From Bacillus inaquosorum KCTC 13429 (GTDB lineage: Bacteria > Bacillota > Bacilli > Bacillales > Bacillaceae), in assembly GCF_000332645.1 (NCBI RefSeq), contig NZ_AMXN01000005.1:248001-312000 (forward strand): DNA of 64,000 bases, written 5' to 3'. Both the position numbers and the translations under genes were made by a program. Below are positions 44,208 through 52,250 of the stretch, in pieces; within the stretch, counting starts at the first letter, position 1; each line of letters opens with the position of its first letter. The notes under the pieces are model-generated. The model did not search any database and had not been told where the DNA came from. It was given only the letters and a program-made list of their open reading frames with translations.

Positions 44208-45346
44208 TCTGCTTGTCCTCCGTCTCTATTCATCCATTTATTTGTGATCTCCTGAATCCAGTGGTCTTCAGGCTGCTTCATAAATGTAATATGCCCCATT
44301 TTGCGGCCTTTTTTGATTTCGTGTTTTCCGTATATATATAGCTTTGCTTCTTTTAAAAGCTCCGGCTCTTCCTCCACAAGCTTCACTTCATCACCGAGAA
44401 GATTCACCATCATGCCTGGCTTCAGCAAATCTGTTTTCCCAAGCGGAAGGCCGCATATCGCTCTGATATGCTGTTCAAACTGGCTCGTTTCGCAAAGGTC
44501 CAGCGTATAATGCCCTGAATTGTGCGGCCTTGGCGCCAGTTCATTGACCAAGAGCTCTCCGTCTTCTGTCAGGAACATTTCAACAGCAAGCGGTCCGACA
44601 AGGTTAAGCTCTTCTGCAAGCTTAACGGCCAGCTCGGCAGCCTTCTTCTGAATTCCTTCCTCCACCCGTGCAGGCACGATGCATTGAAAAAGAATATTGT
44701 TGTGGTGAATGTTTTCAGCTGCCGGAAATGTTGAAATTTCGCCGTTTACCGATCTGACGACGATAACCGACAGTTCCATTTCAAAAGAAACCCAGCTTTC
44801 AAGAATGCAAGTTCCGTGCTCTAAAAGAGCGGCAGCCTGCTCAATTTGCGCCTCTTCCTTGATGACAAATTGTCCTTTGCCGTCGTATCCGCCGCGGCAT
44901 GTTTTGAGCACTGCGGGAAGCCCCAGCTCCTGTACCGCCTGTTCCAGTTCATCCTTTGTTTTGACGATGCTGTACGGCGCTACTTCACAGCCCGCGGCTT
45001 GAATTGCTTTTTTCTCCGTTTCACGGTTTTGGGTAATGAGCAGCAGCTCACTTCCTTGCGGGAGATACGCATGATCTTTTAGCCAATACAGCGCATCATA
45101 GTCGATGTTTTCAAACTCATACGTGATGATGTCGCTGATTTCAGCCAATTTTCGAATCGCTTCACGGTCATTATAATGAGCGGTAATTTCGACATCCGCA
45201 ACCTGCCCGCACGGCGAATCTTTCACCGGATCAACGACTGCGACTTTATACCCCATTTGTTTGGCGGACACAGCCATCATTTTTCCAAGCTGGCCGCCGC
45301 CGATAATGCCGATTACAGCTCCCGGATAGATGATTTGATTAGACAA
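44204..45346 (-). CDS. purK: N5-carboxyaminoimidazole ribonucleotide synthetase PurK
   Basis: A 380-residue ATP-grasp enzyme converting AIR and bicarbonate to N5-CAIR, the substrate of PurE. It shows [12 protein letters not shown] (N-terminal), [11 protein letters not shown] (near 147) and [14 protein letters not shown] (near 266). No ATG begins it: either TTG at 45346 (as in 168 by memory) or GTG at 45355 is used, both with a weak ribosome site and overlapping purE. Confidence 0.96.
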   Translation of the reverse strand: MSNQIIYPGAVIGIIGGGQLGKMMAVSAKQMGYKVAVVDPVKDSPCGQVADVEITAHYNDREAIRKLAEISDIITYEFENIDYDALYWLKDHAYLPQGSELLLITQNRETEKKAIQAAGCEVAPYSIVKTKDELEQAVQELGLPAVLKTCRGGYDGKGQFVIKEEAQIEQAAALLEHGTCILESWVSFEMELSVIVVRSVNGEISTFPAAENIHHNNILFQCIVPARVEEGIQKKAAELAVKLAEELNLVGPLAVEMFLTEDGELLVNELAPRPHNSGHYTLDLCETSQFEQHIRAICGLPLGKTDLLKPGMMVNLLGDEVKLVEEEPELLKEAKLYIYGKHEIKKGRKMGHITFMKQPEDHWIQEITNKWMNRDGGQAE

Positions 45347-45827
45347 GCTGATCACTGCTTTCTAACACCGTCTGTTTTGTATTTTCTCTTCTCTCATCCA
45401 GCTTACGGGCAAGATCTTCGTCAAAAGCTGACAAAATTTGCGCCGCTAACAGGCCTGCGTTCACAGCGCCCGCTTTGCCGATGGCTGTTGTCGCAACAGG
45501 CACGCCTCCAGGCATTTGGACGATGGAAAGAAGTGAATCCATTCCGTTTAGCGCCTTGGACTGAACCGGAACTCCGATGACCGGCAGTGTTGTTTTCGCC
45601 GCCGTCATCCCCGGCAGATGCGCTGCTCCTCCGGCACCAGCGATAATCACCTTGATGCCTCTCTCTCTGGCAGTTTCAGCGTATTCAAACATCAAATCAG
45701 GCGTCCGGTGAGCGGAAACGACCTTTTTTTCGTACGGAACATTGAGTTCGTCAAGAATATCGCATGCGTTTTTCATTGTCTCCCAATCGGAAGTGCTTCC
45801 CATGATGATTCCTACTAGCGGCTGCAT
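45339..45827 (-). CDS. purE: N5-CAIR mutase PurE
   Basis: A 162-residue class I PurE that rearranges N5-CAIR to [13 protein letters not shown] (near 10), SAHRTPD (near 39) and [11 protein letters not shown] (near 67) form the active site. The ATG at 45827 follows GGTGGGAACAGA; the frame further upstream is leader sequence. It is the first gene of the pur operon. Confidence 0.98.
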   Translation of the reverse strand: MQPLVGIIMGSTSDWETMKNACDILDELNVPYEKKVVSAHRTPDLMFEYAETARERGIKVIIAGAGGAAHLPGMTAAKTTLPVIGVPVQSKALNGMDSLLSIVQMPGGVPVATTAIGKAGAVNAGLLAAQILSAFDEDLARKLDERRENTKQTVLESSDQLV

Positions 45828-45860
45828 TCTGTTCCCACCTTCTAATGCTTTAGTTTTCAG

Positions 45861-45918
45861 AAAATAAAAAATACCCGCTCTGCATTGCACTTATGAGGAA
45901 GCAATACAAACCGGGCAT
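45861..45918 (-). terminator. Attenuator terminator of the pur leader
   Basis: On the minus strand TGCCCG...GTATTGC pairs with GCAATGC...GCGGGTA, followed by TTTTTTATTTT, between the aptamer and purE. This is the expression platform expected when guanine is bound. Confidence 0.85.
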
Positions 45919-45981
45919 GGTACATGTATCGTCAGTCGTTCGCTTCTGCGATATATCCATGTCAGTTTTATCGATCACTTT

Positions 45982-46054
45982 CCTGCATAGTCCGGCAATT
46001 TACGGTTGCCGGGTAGAAACTTATGGGCCATATTCCCAAGATTATATGAGGTCG
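45982..46054 (-). promoter_or_regulatory. Guanine riboswitch aptamer of the pur operon
   Basis: The minus strand has the purine aptamer core TATAATCTTGGGAATATGG, then the junction AAGTTTCTACC and the second hairpin ending CCGGACTATG. The C in GACTATG is the position that pairs with guanine or hypoxanthine; adenine switches have T there. P1 is CCTCATA/TATGCAGG. Confidence 0.95.
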
Positions 46055-46072
46055 TGTTTTGATTTCATGTTT

Positions 46073-46101
46073 ATCTTAACAACGGACATGGATAATGTCA
46101 A
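46073..46101 (-). promoter_or_regulatory. Sigma-A promoter of the pur operon
   Basis: TTGACA (46096-46101) and TAAGAT (46073-46078) are 17 bases apart on the minus strand, just upstream of the riboswitch. Confidence 0.85.
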
Positions 46102-46105
46102 CGAT

Positions 46106-46148
46106 ATTATCGAACGATACAAAAATTCATTCTACTAATGTTCGTGTT
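46106..46148. promoter_or_regulatory. Pair of PurR boxes upstream of purE
   Basis: Two inverted elements, CGAAC at 46111-46115 and GTTCG at 46140-46144, each in an A/T-rich setting, match the divergent PurBox pair (consensus core CCGAAC). They end just upstream of the -35 and overlap the end of yebG. PurR represses here when PRPP is low. Confidence 0.8.
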
Positions 46149-46345
46149 TAGATCAATTTCCCTTCAAATACGATTTTTTTCCCGCACGGAACGATCTGAA
46201 TTGACCCATTTTCCTTTTTTTCCATAAAAATAGGCTCTTCCATTCGCCGTACAGGCAGATATCCTTCTTCTTTCATTTGCTGAAGCACCGCATCAATGGT
46301 TTGCTGCTCTGTCACTTCAAACTTTTTCTTCTTCGGCTTTGCCAT
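46148..46345 (-). CDS. yebG: Small NETI-motif protein YebG
   Basis: A 65-residue basic protein ([12 protein letters not shown]) of the YebG/NETI family with [15 protein letters not shown] in the middle. No function is known. It starts on the last base of the yebE stop, so the two are coupled. Its 3' end carries part of the PurR operator. Confidence 0.92.
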
Positions 46346-46899
46346 TATTCTTTAATTCTCCTCTTCTTCACCGCTTTGACCCAGAAGCCGCCGTGAATTG
46401 TTTTTGGTTCATATGCAATAATAAAGGCTTTTGAATCAAGTGTTTTAATCGTATCATACAGCTGGAGTTCATATCTTCTCGGTGTCAGAATCTGAAGGGC
46501 TGTGCGGTCGCCTTCAAGCCCGCCTGCCACCCAGTTCGTCACGCCGTAGCCTTTTTCACGAAGCTGCTTCGGAAGATCAAGATCAAGCTCCTTCGTAATC
46601 ACGTTGACCATAATATAGCCAAGTGCCAATTTTTCTTCTATTTTCATGCCGGCAATCACGCCAAGACCGTAACCGAGCGCGTACGCGATTACATTTTGAA
46701 TCTGGTCTAAGTTATCGAGCACCAGGCTCAGTCCTGTCACATAAACCAGTATTTCAATCGTACTGATGCCGGCCGCTAAATACCGCTGGCCTTTCAGCGT
46801 TAAAATCATTCTTATCGTAAAAAATGACACATAGACAATATTAATAATGAGAATTATGAGAACCATGGCTATCCCATTTGATAAGATGGTTTGCATCAT
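46345..46899 (-). CDS. yebE: DUF2179 (UPF0316) membrane protein YebE
   Basis: A 184-residue protein. Three hydrophobic N-terminal helices (about 5-27, 35-55, 60-85) precede a C-terminal DUF2179 domain, often a small ligand-binding domain. It starts after AGGGGGATGAAATAAA and forms an operon with yebG. Confidence 0.93.
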
Positions 46900-46942
46900 T
46901 TTATTTCATCCCCCTACTCTTCAGCTTGCATAAAGCATTCAT

Positions 46943-46971
46943 ATTCTACTAGAGAAACGAGTCGTTTACAA
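46943..46971 (-). promoter_or_regulatory. Sigma-A promoter of yebE-yebG
   Basis: TTGTAA (46966-46971) and TAGAAT (46943-46948) are separated by 17 bases on the minus strand, 43 bases before the yebE start. Confidence 0.65.
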
Positions 46972-47069
46972 TCCGTTGCGGCCGTAAGCCTAAGGAAAAT
47001 ATTTCGACACACTTTGTCAGGTTGAACAGTAGTAGTTTACCCTCTTTCTCACCTTTTCAAAATCAAAAC

Positions 47070-47094
47070 AAAAAAGCCCGCTTTTCAGCAGACT
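47070..47094 (-). terminator. Terminator after yebD
   Basis: On the minus strand GTCTGCTGAAAAGCGGGC forms a 7-bp stem (with G-T pairs) followed by TTTTTTG, 19 bases after the yebD stop. Confidence 0.65.
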
Positions 47095-47113
47095 CACCTC
47101 TTCTCATATATTG

Positions 47114-47281
47114 TCAGATCTCTTTTTTCATTTTCAGAAGGGACTTGTATTCTTTCTCAAGCTCACTCAGCGTATAATCAGCCAGCTGTTCCCCTCTTCC
47201 CTGATAAAATTCCGAGAGCAGTAATTTGGTTTTTAAAAATTGTTTCTTCCGATTAATCGCTCGGCGAAGTAAATCGGCCAT
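47114..47281 (-). CDS. yebD: Small hypothetical protein YebD
   Basis: A 55-residue protein, MADLLRRAINRKKQ... ending LKMKKEI, read by hand. It is basic and predicted helical, with SELEKEYKSLLKM near the end. Three in-frame ATGs follow AAGGAGG; the third (47281) has the best spacing (nine bases), and 47287 would add two residues. It is monocistronic with its own terminator. Function unknown; the name follows the 168 order. Confidence 0.75.
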   Translation of the reverse strand: MADLLRRAINRKKQFLKTKLLLSEFYQGRGEQLADYTLSELEKEYKSLLKMKKEI

Positions 47282-47406
47282 GTCCATCATCCTCCTTAAA
47301 CATAAAGGTTTGTGCGCTGGACGTTTACAGCATTTTCCCTATCATACATGGATTAATCCTACAAATCAACTGTGTTTTTTAGATATATTTGTAAAAAGTG
47401 TGACAT

Positions 47407-47438
47407 AAAAAAACCGGCTATAAACAGCCGGTTTTTTT
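47407..47438 (-). terminator. Terminator after yebC
   Basis: AAAAAACCGGCT / AGCCGGTTTTTTT with a 6-base loop lies directly after the yebC stop. Confidence 0.88.
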
Positions 47439-47440
47439 CA

Positions 47441-48244
47441 TTAAAGCGGAATCAGCGACGCCGTGAAATACTCAGAAATCAACGGCCAAGTCACCGCCGT
47501 AAACAGCAGCGCTACCGCAACCACAGCAAATACACAATAGATATAGTCAATCGGTGCATCGTGTGCCGCCTGATACAAACGCTGCACATACAGCGCCATC
47601 ATAAAAAAGATCGAAAACAAGATCAGCACTGTAAACAGAACTGTCAGCATCGGGATATTCACGATCGCAAAGATCAGCCAAAGGATTGAAACAGCAATCA
47701 CCGGTACAAGCAATGAACCCAAACCGGCAGCCGCTTCTCTGAACGTCACCTTCTGCTTCATCATATAGCGGGAGACGGCCCATACCGCTAAGACCATTAC
47801 CGCGAAAAAGAGGAGCAAATACACAAGAACGACTAAAAATCCGTCATAGAAAGCGTGATGGCGTTCTCCAAACCCGAGCGGCCGATTCCAGCTCGCCTTT
47901 AACTGAAACCAGTTCCCGATTGAAAAGACCACACTGAATATAAGCATTGAAATCAGCCCATACTTATAATGAGAAAAACCATCCGCCACGACGGTTTTCG
48001 CCGGTGATTTTAAAATCGAGAACGCAAAACCGCAATATCTGTTGATGGCTGCCCATACAGACGCAAACTTTTCTTTAGCAGTTGATTCACCGCGTTCCTG
48101 GTGCGGTTTCTGCTTTTGTTTTTGCTTCTGCTTGCTTTGTCGGCTCGCCTTTCTGGACATTCTCGATAGCGGTTCTTCATCTGCATCTATTCTTTCACTC
48201 TGGTTAACTTCTTCTTCAAACGTTTCTTTTCTTTCTTCCGTCAT
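47441..48244 (-). CDS. yebC: Yip1-like membrane protein YebC (DUF1189-like region uncertain)
   Basis: A 267-residue membrane protein. The first 65 residues are very charged, with KQKQKQKQK repeats, and about five hydrophobic helices follow (for example 94-112, 135-160, 180-205, 208-230, 240-262). The start is MTEERKETF at 48244 after GGAGTTGCTGAC; an upstream in-frame start is unsupported. Its function is unknown. It is the B. subtilis YebC and not the E. coli transcription factor of the same name. Confidence 0.9.
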   Translation of the reverse strand: MTEERKETFEEEVNQSERIDADEEPLSRMSRKASRQSKQKQKQKQKPHQERGESTAKEKFASVWAAINRYCGFAFSILKSPAKTVVADGFSHYKYGLISMLIFSVVFSIGNWFQLKASWNRPLGFGERHHAFYDGFLVVLVYLLLFFAVMVLAVWAVSRYMMKQKVTFREAAAGLGSLLVPVIAVSILWLIFAIVNIPMLTVLFTVLILFSIFFMMALYVQRLYQAAHDAPIDYIYCVFAVVAVALLFTAVTWPLISEYFTASLIPL

Positions 48245-48416
48245 GTCAGCAACTCCTATCAAAAAAATACGGCGGAATACCATTCAGTAAGAAAATAAAA
48301 CACTTATATAAGGTACCGAAGCCTTCCTGAACAGTCAAGTCATTTCCATTTAAGTAAAGCATGGCGGCACATCTACATGACGGTATATCGTATGAAATGG
48401 TTTTACCTTTTGCAAC

Positions 48417-48448
48417 AAAAAAACCAGCTGCACCGGCAGCTGGTTTTC
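48417..48448 (-). terminator. Terminator after pbuG
   Basis: AAAACCAGCTGC / GCAGCTGGTTTT with a 5-base loop and a T-rich tail follows the pbuG stop. Confidence 0.85.
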
Positions 48449-48453
48449 ATTCC

Positions 48454-49776
48454 TTATTTTAAGAAGATAAAGTACAGGATAAATACGGCAAACAGTCCGT
48501 ACATGATCGGATGAACCTCTTTGGCTTTTCCTTTGCACACCATCGTAATCGGGTAGAAAATAAATCCGATGGCAATCCCAGTCGCAATGCTGTACGTTAA
48601 CGGCATCATGATCATGGTAAGGAAAGCAGGAACGGCCACCTCGAACTTATCCCAAGCGATTTTGCCAAGCGGCGCCACCATCAATGCACCGACAATGATC
48701 AGCGCCGGAGCTGTTACATTTGATGTAACGACTGACAGAAGCGGTGAGAAAAACGTAGCCAGTAAAAAGAGAATACCTGTTACAATAGCCGCAAATCCTG
48801 AACGGGCACCCGCAGCGACACCTGAGCTTGATTCAACGTAAGAGGTTGTAGTAGACGTACCAAGCACGGCACCGATTACAATGGAAGATGAATCAGCTAA
48901 AAGCGCACGGCCCGCACGCGGCAATTTGTTTTCCTTCATTAAACCAGCTTGAGTCGCCACAGCAACAAGTGTACCCGCTGTATCAAAAAAACCGACAAAC
49001 AAGAAAGTTAAAATGACGATCAGCATTTGGACGGAGAAAATATCCGGCAGGTGAATCCATGCTTGTCCGAAAGTCGGCGCAAGGCTCGGCACACTGCCGA
49101 TGATTTGAGTCGGAACCGGAACCAAACCGAAAATCATGCCGGCCACCGCTGTTAACAGCATCCCGATAAACACGCCTGCGTTAACGCGAAGCACCATTAA
49201 AATAACCGTTACAATCACACCGAAAATCGTTAACAGCACAGGGCCGCTGTGAATGTTTCCGATGGTGACGAGTGTAGAAGGATTCGCTGTAATGATTCCT
49301 GAACCTTGTAATCCAACAAATGTAATAAACAGGCCGATACCCGCGCCGACTGCCAATTTAAGCTCAGGCGGAATGGCGTTGATGATTTTTTCACGAAAAC
49401 CTGTTAAAGAAAGAGCAACGAAAATAAGACCTGAAATAAAAACACCAGACAAAGCTGCCTGCCATGAAATGCCCATACCGAGGACGACAGAAAACGCAAA
49501 AAACGCGTTCAGCCCCATACCGGGCGCGATGGCAATCGGATATCTCGCTATCAATCCCATTAAGATACAGCCTGCTGCTGACGCCAGCGCTGTCGCTGTA
49601 AAGACCGCACCTTGGTCAATTCTCAGCGCCTCCGGAAAATCTTTCACGCTCTCCAAAGCAAGCGTAATCGGATTGACGAACAAAATATATGCCATAGATA
49701 AAAAAGTCGTTAATCCGCCAATGATTTCATTGCGATAGCTGGTGCCCAGCTCATCAAACTGAAAAAACTTTTTCAA
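48454..49776 (-). CDS. pbuG: Hypoxanthine/guanine permease PbuG
   Basis: A 440-residue NCS2/AzgA-type purine permease with about 13 helices. Early motifs TTFLSMAYILFVNP and GMGLNAFFAF and the later FLFVGFFDTAGTLV are characteristic of this branch. In B. subtilis it takes up hypoxanthine and guanine. It is monocistronic and governed by a guanine riboswitch and PurR boxes, matching its role in salvage. Confidence 0.97.
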   Translation of the reverse strand: MKKFFQFDELGTSYRNEIIGGLTTFLSMAYILFVNPITLALESVKDFPEALRIDQGAVFTATALASAAGCILMGLIARYPIAIAPGMGLNAFFAFSVVLGMGISWQAALSGVFISGLIFVALSLTGFREKIINAIPPELKLAVGAGIGLFITFVGLQGSGIITANPSTLVTIGNIHSGPVLLTIFGVIVTVILMVLRVNAGVFIGMLLTAVAGMIFGLVPVPTQIIGSVPSLAPTFGQAWIHLPDIFSVQMLIVILTFLFVGFFDTAGTLVAVATQAGLMKENKLPRAGRALLADSSSIVIGAVLGTSTTTSYVESSSGVAAGARSGFAAIVTGILFLLATFFSPLLSVVTSNVTAPALIIVGALMVAPLGKIAWDKFEVAVPAFLTMIMMPLTYSIATGIAIGFIFYPITMVCKGKAKEVHPIMYGLFAVFILYFIFLK

Positions 49777-49830
49777 GCTATTTGACTCCCTTCACTCTTT
49801 GCTATTTATCCTGCCCTGAAAACGCCAAAT

Positions 49831-49861
49831 AAAAAACGCCCCAATACATTTTGGGACGCTT
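49831..49861 (-). terminator. Attenuator terminator of the pbuG leader
   Basis: AAGCGTCCCAA / TTGGGGCGTT followed by TTTTATTT on the minus strand lies between the aptamer and the pbuG start. Confidence 0.85.
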
Positions 49862-49927
49862 GACTACAGACGGGTTTCAGTTTGAATAAATAAACGTGTT
49901 TTATTTATATCAAACGAAAGAAATGTT

Positions 49928-49998
49928 TACGTAGTCAAGCCATTTACGGTAGCTTGGTAGAGACTTGCGAGCCATATCCCCGCGATTATACGAATTCA
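49928..49998 (-). promoter_or_regulatory. Guanine riboswitch aptamer of pbuG
   Basis: The minus strand carries TATAATCGCGGGGATATGG, AAGTCTCTACC and a second hairpin ending GGCTTGACTACG. The C of GACTACG indicates guanine/hypoxanthine recognition. It fills most of the 390-base gap upstream of pbuG. Confidence 0.94.
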
Positions 49999-50019
49999 TC
50001 TTATTTGATTTCTGTGTCT

Positions 50020-50048
50020 ATTGTACCAACTTCATTTTGAATTGACAA
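50020..50048 (-). promoter_or_regulatory. Sigma-A promoter of pbuG
   Basis: TTGTCA (50043-50048) and TACAAT (50020-50025) are 17 bases apart on the minus strand, upstream of the riboswitch. Confidence 0.8.
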
Positions 50049-50052
50049 TATA

Positions 50053-50097
50053 AACAACGAACATTACTTATTAAAAAAATTGGTTTATTCGTCTATT
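50053..50097. promoter_or_regulatory. PurR box pair upstream of pbuG
   Basis: CGAAC at 50058-50062 and the weaker ATTCG at 50087-50091 are inverted and 29 bases apart, start to start, exactly as in front of purE. The distance from the -35 is also the same (CGAAC begins ten bases after it). Confidence 0.65.
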
Positions 50098-50117
50098 GAC
50101 TAAATTGGCAACAATGA

Positions 50118-50152
50118 TAAAAACCGTATGTATGACTTCATACGGTTTTTCA
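50118..50152 (-). terminator. Terminator after the anti-sigma gene
   Basis: AAAACCGTATG / CATACGGTTTTT lies 14 bases after the anti-sigma stop on the minus strand and separates the module from pbuG. Confidence 0.85.
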
Positions 50153-50165
50153 ACTAAAAATGATT

Positions 50166-51626
50166 TTATCTTGTAGGCTGACTCACCTGATGCACTGGTA
50201 CAGTAAACGAGAATGGCTTTAGTTGAATCAGGTCATTTAAAACGCCTTTATCAATATACAGACCGTATTCATTAAACTCAAAATGCTTTAAAGACAGCTT
50301 ATCAAGATATGCGTCATCCAGTTCAAAAGTAGATAGCATTTCGGCTGTGTCCATATTTTGCACTTCAGCTTTATTCCATTTCAAATAATAACCTTCTTCA
50401 TAATAAGCCATTGGATCAGACCATGATTGCATTTTTTTCATATCACCAAGGCCAATCATTTCACCTATATTCACTAAGTCATCTTTTGACATACTTGAAG
50501 TATCAACTCCTGTGAAGCGGTAATGAACCAATACTTTCCTCCCTTCTTGTTTAATGTTCTTGATTTCAATCCCTATGTTTTGATGTTTTGTTTCAGAAAG
50601 ACGATACGGCATCCCTGCATTTAGCGGGACTATTTCACTACCCTCAGCCTCAGATCTAATATCTGCTATTAATGTTAGCTTTTTCGCTTTTGGATTGATT
50701 GGTGATTTTAACTGTGTTTGGCCTTTTGCTCTTACCGTTCTCTCGTTTACTTTTTTGCGTTCTCCAAGTTCGATGTTTGACGCTGACATCTCATATGTGT
50801 TTCCTAAATCATCTTTGACTTCGTTAATTTCAACCGTATCATGCTTTGCTATGCCTTGATAATCTATTGTAAATTGAAGGACAGATCCAAGTTTCCCGTT
50901 TTCCACTTGAATATTGGAAAATTGATAACGATTATGATAAGCCGATACAACTTTTGAGCTTTCTAAATAGTTCGCATTCTTTTTGGTAATAGGCAGTTTA
51001 AATCTCCAATTTCCCTGTATTTCATTGATATGAGTAATAACAAAAGGCACGGTATCCCCATTTTTTATTTCAGTACCATTTGTATAAATCCTTAATTGTC
51101 CTGCGTATTGTTTGTTATTTAATTTTTTGAGCATTAAGGAATCATAGTTGATTGAAACATTGTCGTTAAAATTCGCTTCGTCCACATTATAGCTGATCTC
51201 TTTTTCATCAGACTGGAAGTTATCAACAGTGAAATTATAGACAAGCTGTCCGGCATCGTAATAGGAGCTGTTTACAGACACAGTGATTCCCCTTGACTCA
51301 GCTTTTTGATTCAGAGCTGTGACCAAATTGCTTTTAAACAATGATAGGCCAACTTTATCTTGAAACTCCTTATAAATTTGGCCGACAATGGGTATGCTTC
51401 CCATCGCTTTGTTTACAGATGGCAGAAAAAGACCGGACGTTAAATACAGTATACATACCACAGCAGCAACAGCGATTCCATTTGTAATTGTTCGTCCCCA
51501 TTTAAAACGGCGCCTTGTGTTATTTTCATTTTCAGCACGGACGACAGCTTGATGTATTGCTTTTTTTAGCTCTTTCTTTGGCACTTCTATGTCATCAAAT
51601 ATCTGCTTCACTTGGTGTTTGTCCAT
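50166..51626 (-). CDS. DUF4179/DUF5643-type anti-sigma factor
   Basis: A 486-residue single-pass membrane protein. A short cytoplasmic part (1-48) precedes one helix (about 49-72, NGIAVAAVVCILYLTSGLF). The DUF4179 region and a long extracytoplasmic beta-rich domain (DUF5643-like) fill the rest. This layout is that of Firmicutes anti-sigma factors paired with ECF sigma factors. It overlaps the sigma gene by 19 bases and has its own GGAGG. The signal and cleavage mechanism are unknown. Confidence 0.85.
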   Translation of the reverse strand: MDKHQVKQIFDDIEVPKKELKKAIHQAVVRAENENNTRRRFKWGRTITNGIAVAAVVCILYLTSGLFLPSVNKAMGSIPIVGQIYKEFQDKVGLSLFKSNLVTALNQKAESRGITVSVNSSYYDAGQLVYNFTVDNFQSDEKEISYNVDEANFNDNVSINYDSLMLKKLNNKQYAGQLRIYTNGTEIKNGDTVPFVITHINEIQGNWRFKLPITKKNANYLESSKVVSAYHNRYQFSNIQVENGKLGSVLQFTIDYQGIAKHDTVEINEVKDDLGNTYEMSASNIELGERKKVNERTVRAKGQTQLKSPINPKAKKLTLIADIRSEAEGSEIVPLNAGMPYRLSETKHQNIGIEIKNIKQEGRKVLVHYRFTGVDTSSMSKDDLVNIGEMIGLGDMKKMQSWSDPMAYYEEGYYLKWNKAEVQNMDTAEMLSTFELDDAYLDKLSLKHFEFNEYGLYIDKGVLNDLIQLKPFSFTVPVHQVSQPTR

Positions 51627-52141
51627 ATGTTTTGATCCTCCTTTTCCAGCTCCTGTTTCAATGCTTTTCTCGCTCTATGTAAATGTGTTTTAATCGTGCC
51701 TTCTGCCATTCCTGTTTGTTCAGCTATCATTGAAATCGAATAATCTTGAAAATAATATAGCTGAATCGTGAGCTGAACATGTTCATCAAGTGAATCAATC
51801 GCATTTCGCAAATCTATGTATTCCTCAATATTTGCTTGATCGGTTCCAGTATCATGATGTTTCTCAAATGGGACCAATTCTCCTTTCTTTTTATTCATGG
51901 CAAAAATGGAATGAATCAGTATTCGAGTAAGCCACGTTAAAAAGTACTTTGGCTCTTTTAATTTTTCTATACTGATAAAAGCTTTATAAGCCGTTTCCTG
52001 TACAGCATCAAGTGCATCTTCTTTATTCCTTAAATAGAGATAGGCTGTTTTGTATAAAGTCTCCTGATGTGCCATCATAAGCTTTTCAAAGGCCCGAGCA
52101 TTTCCTTTTCTCGCCTTTGTAATCAATCTTTCTTCCTTCAC
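51608..52141 (-). CDS. ECF RNA polymerase sigma factor
   Basis: A 177-residue sigma-70 family ECF protein. Region 2 is about 12-75 (AFEKLMMAHQETLYKTAYLY, then DALDAVQETAYKAF), and region 4 is about 110-165 (YYFQDYSISMIAEQTGMAEG then TIKTHLHRARKALK). The start is GTG at 52141, eight bases after GGAGG; a GTG at 52150 lies inside that site. I do not recognise it as one of the seven known B. subtilis ECF factors. A TGAAAC-type promoter precedes it, suggesting autoregulation. Confidence 0.88.
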   Translation of the reverse strand: MKEERLITKARKGNARAFEKLMMAHQETLYKTAYLYLRNKEDALDAVQETAYKAFISIEKLKEPKYFLTWLTRILIHSIFAMNKKKGELVPFEKHHDTGTDQANIEEYIDLRNAIDSLDEHVQLTIQLYYFQDYSISMIAEQTGMAEGTIKTHLHRARKALKQELEKEDQNIWTNTK

Positions 52142-52164
52142 CTTATCCACCTCCTATGTTGTTA

Positions 52165-52191
52165 GATATGAAAACTGCCGAAACGGTTTCA
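52165..52191 (-). promoter_or_regulatory. Candidate autoregulated ECF promoter
   Basis: TGAAAC (52186-52191), the usual ECF -35, is followed after 15 bases by CATATC on the minus strand, 23 bases before the sigma start. The -10 of ECF promoters varies, so this is only a candidate. Confidence 0.5.
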
Positions 52192-52200
52192 AAAAGTTAA

Positions 52201-52238
52201 CAAAAAAACGCCCCTTTTATAAAAGGGACGTTTTTCTA
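52201..52238 (-). terminator. Terminator after guaA
   Basis: AAAAACGTCCCTTTTATAAAAGGGGCGTTTTTTT on the minus strand is a near-perfect stem followed by seven T, 12 bases after the guaA stop. Confidence 0.88.
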
Positions 52239-52250
52239 TTAGCTATTTAC

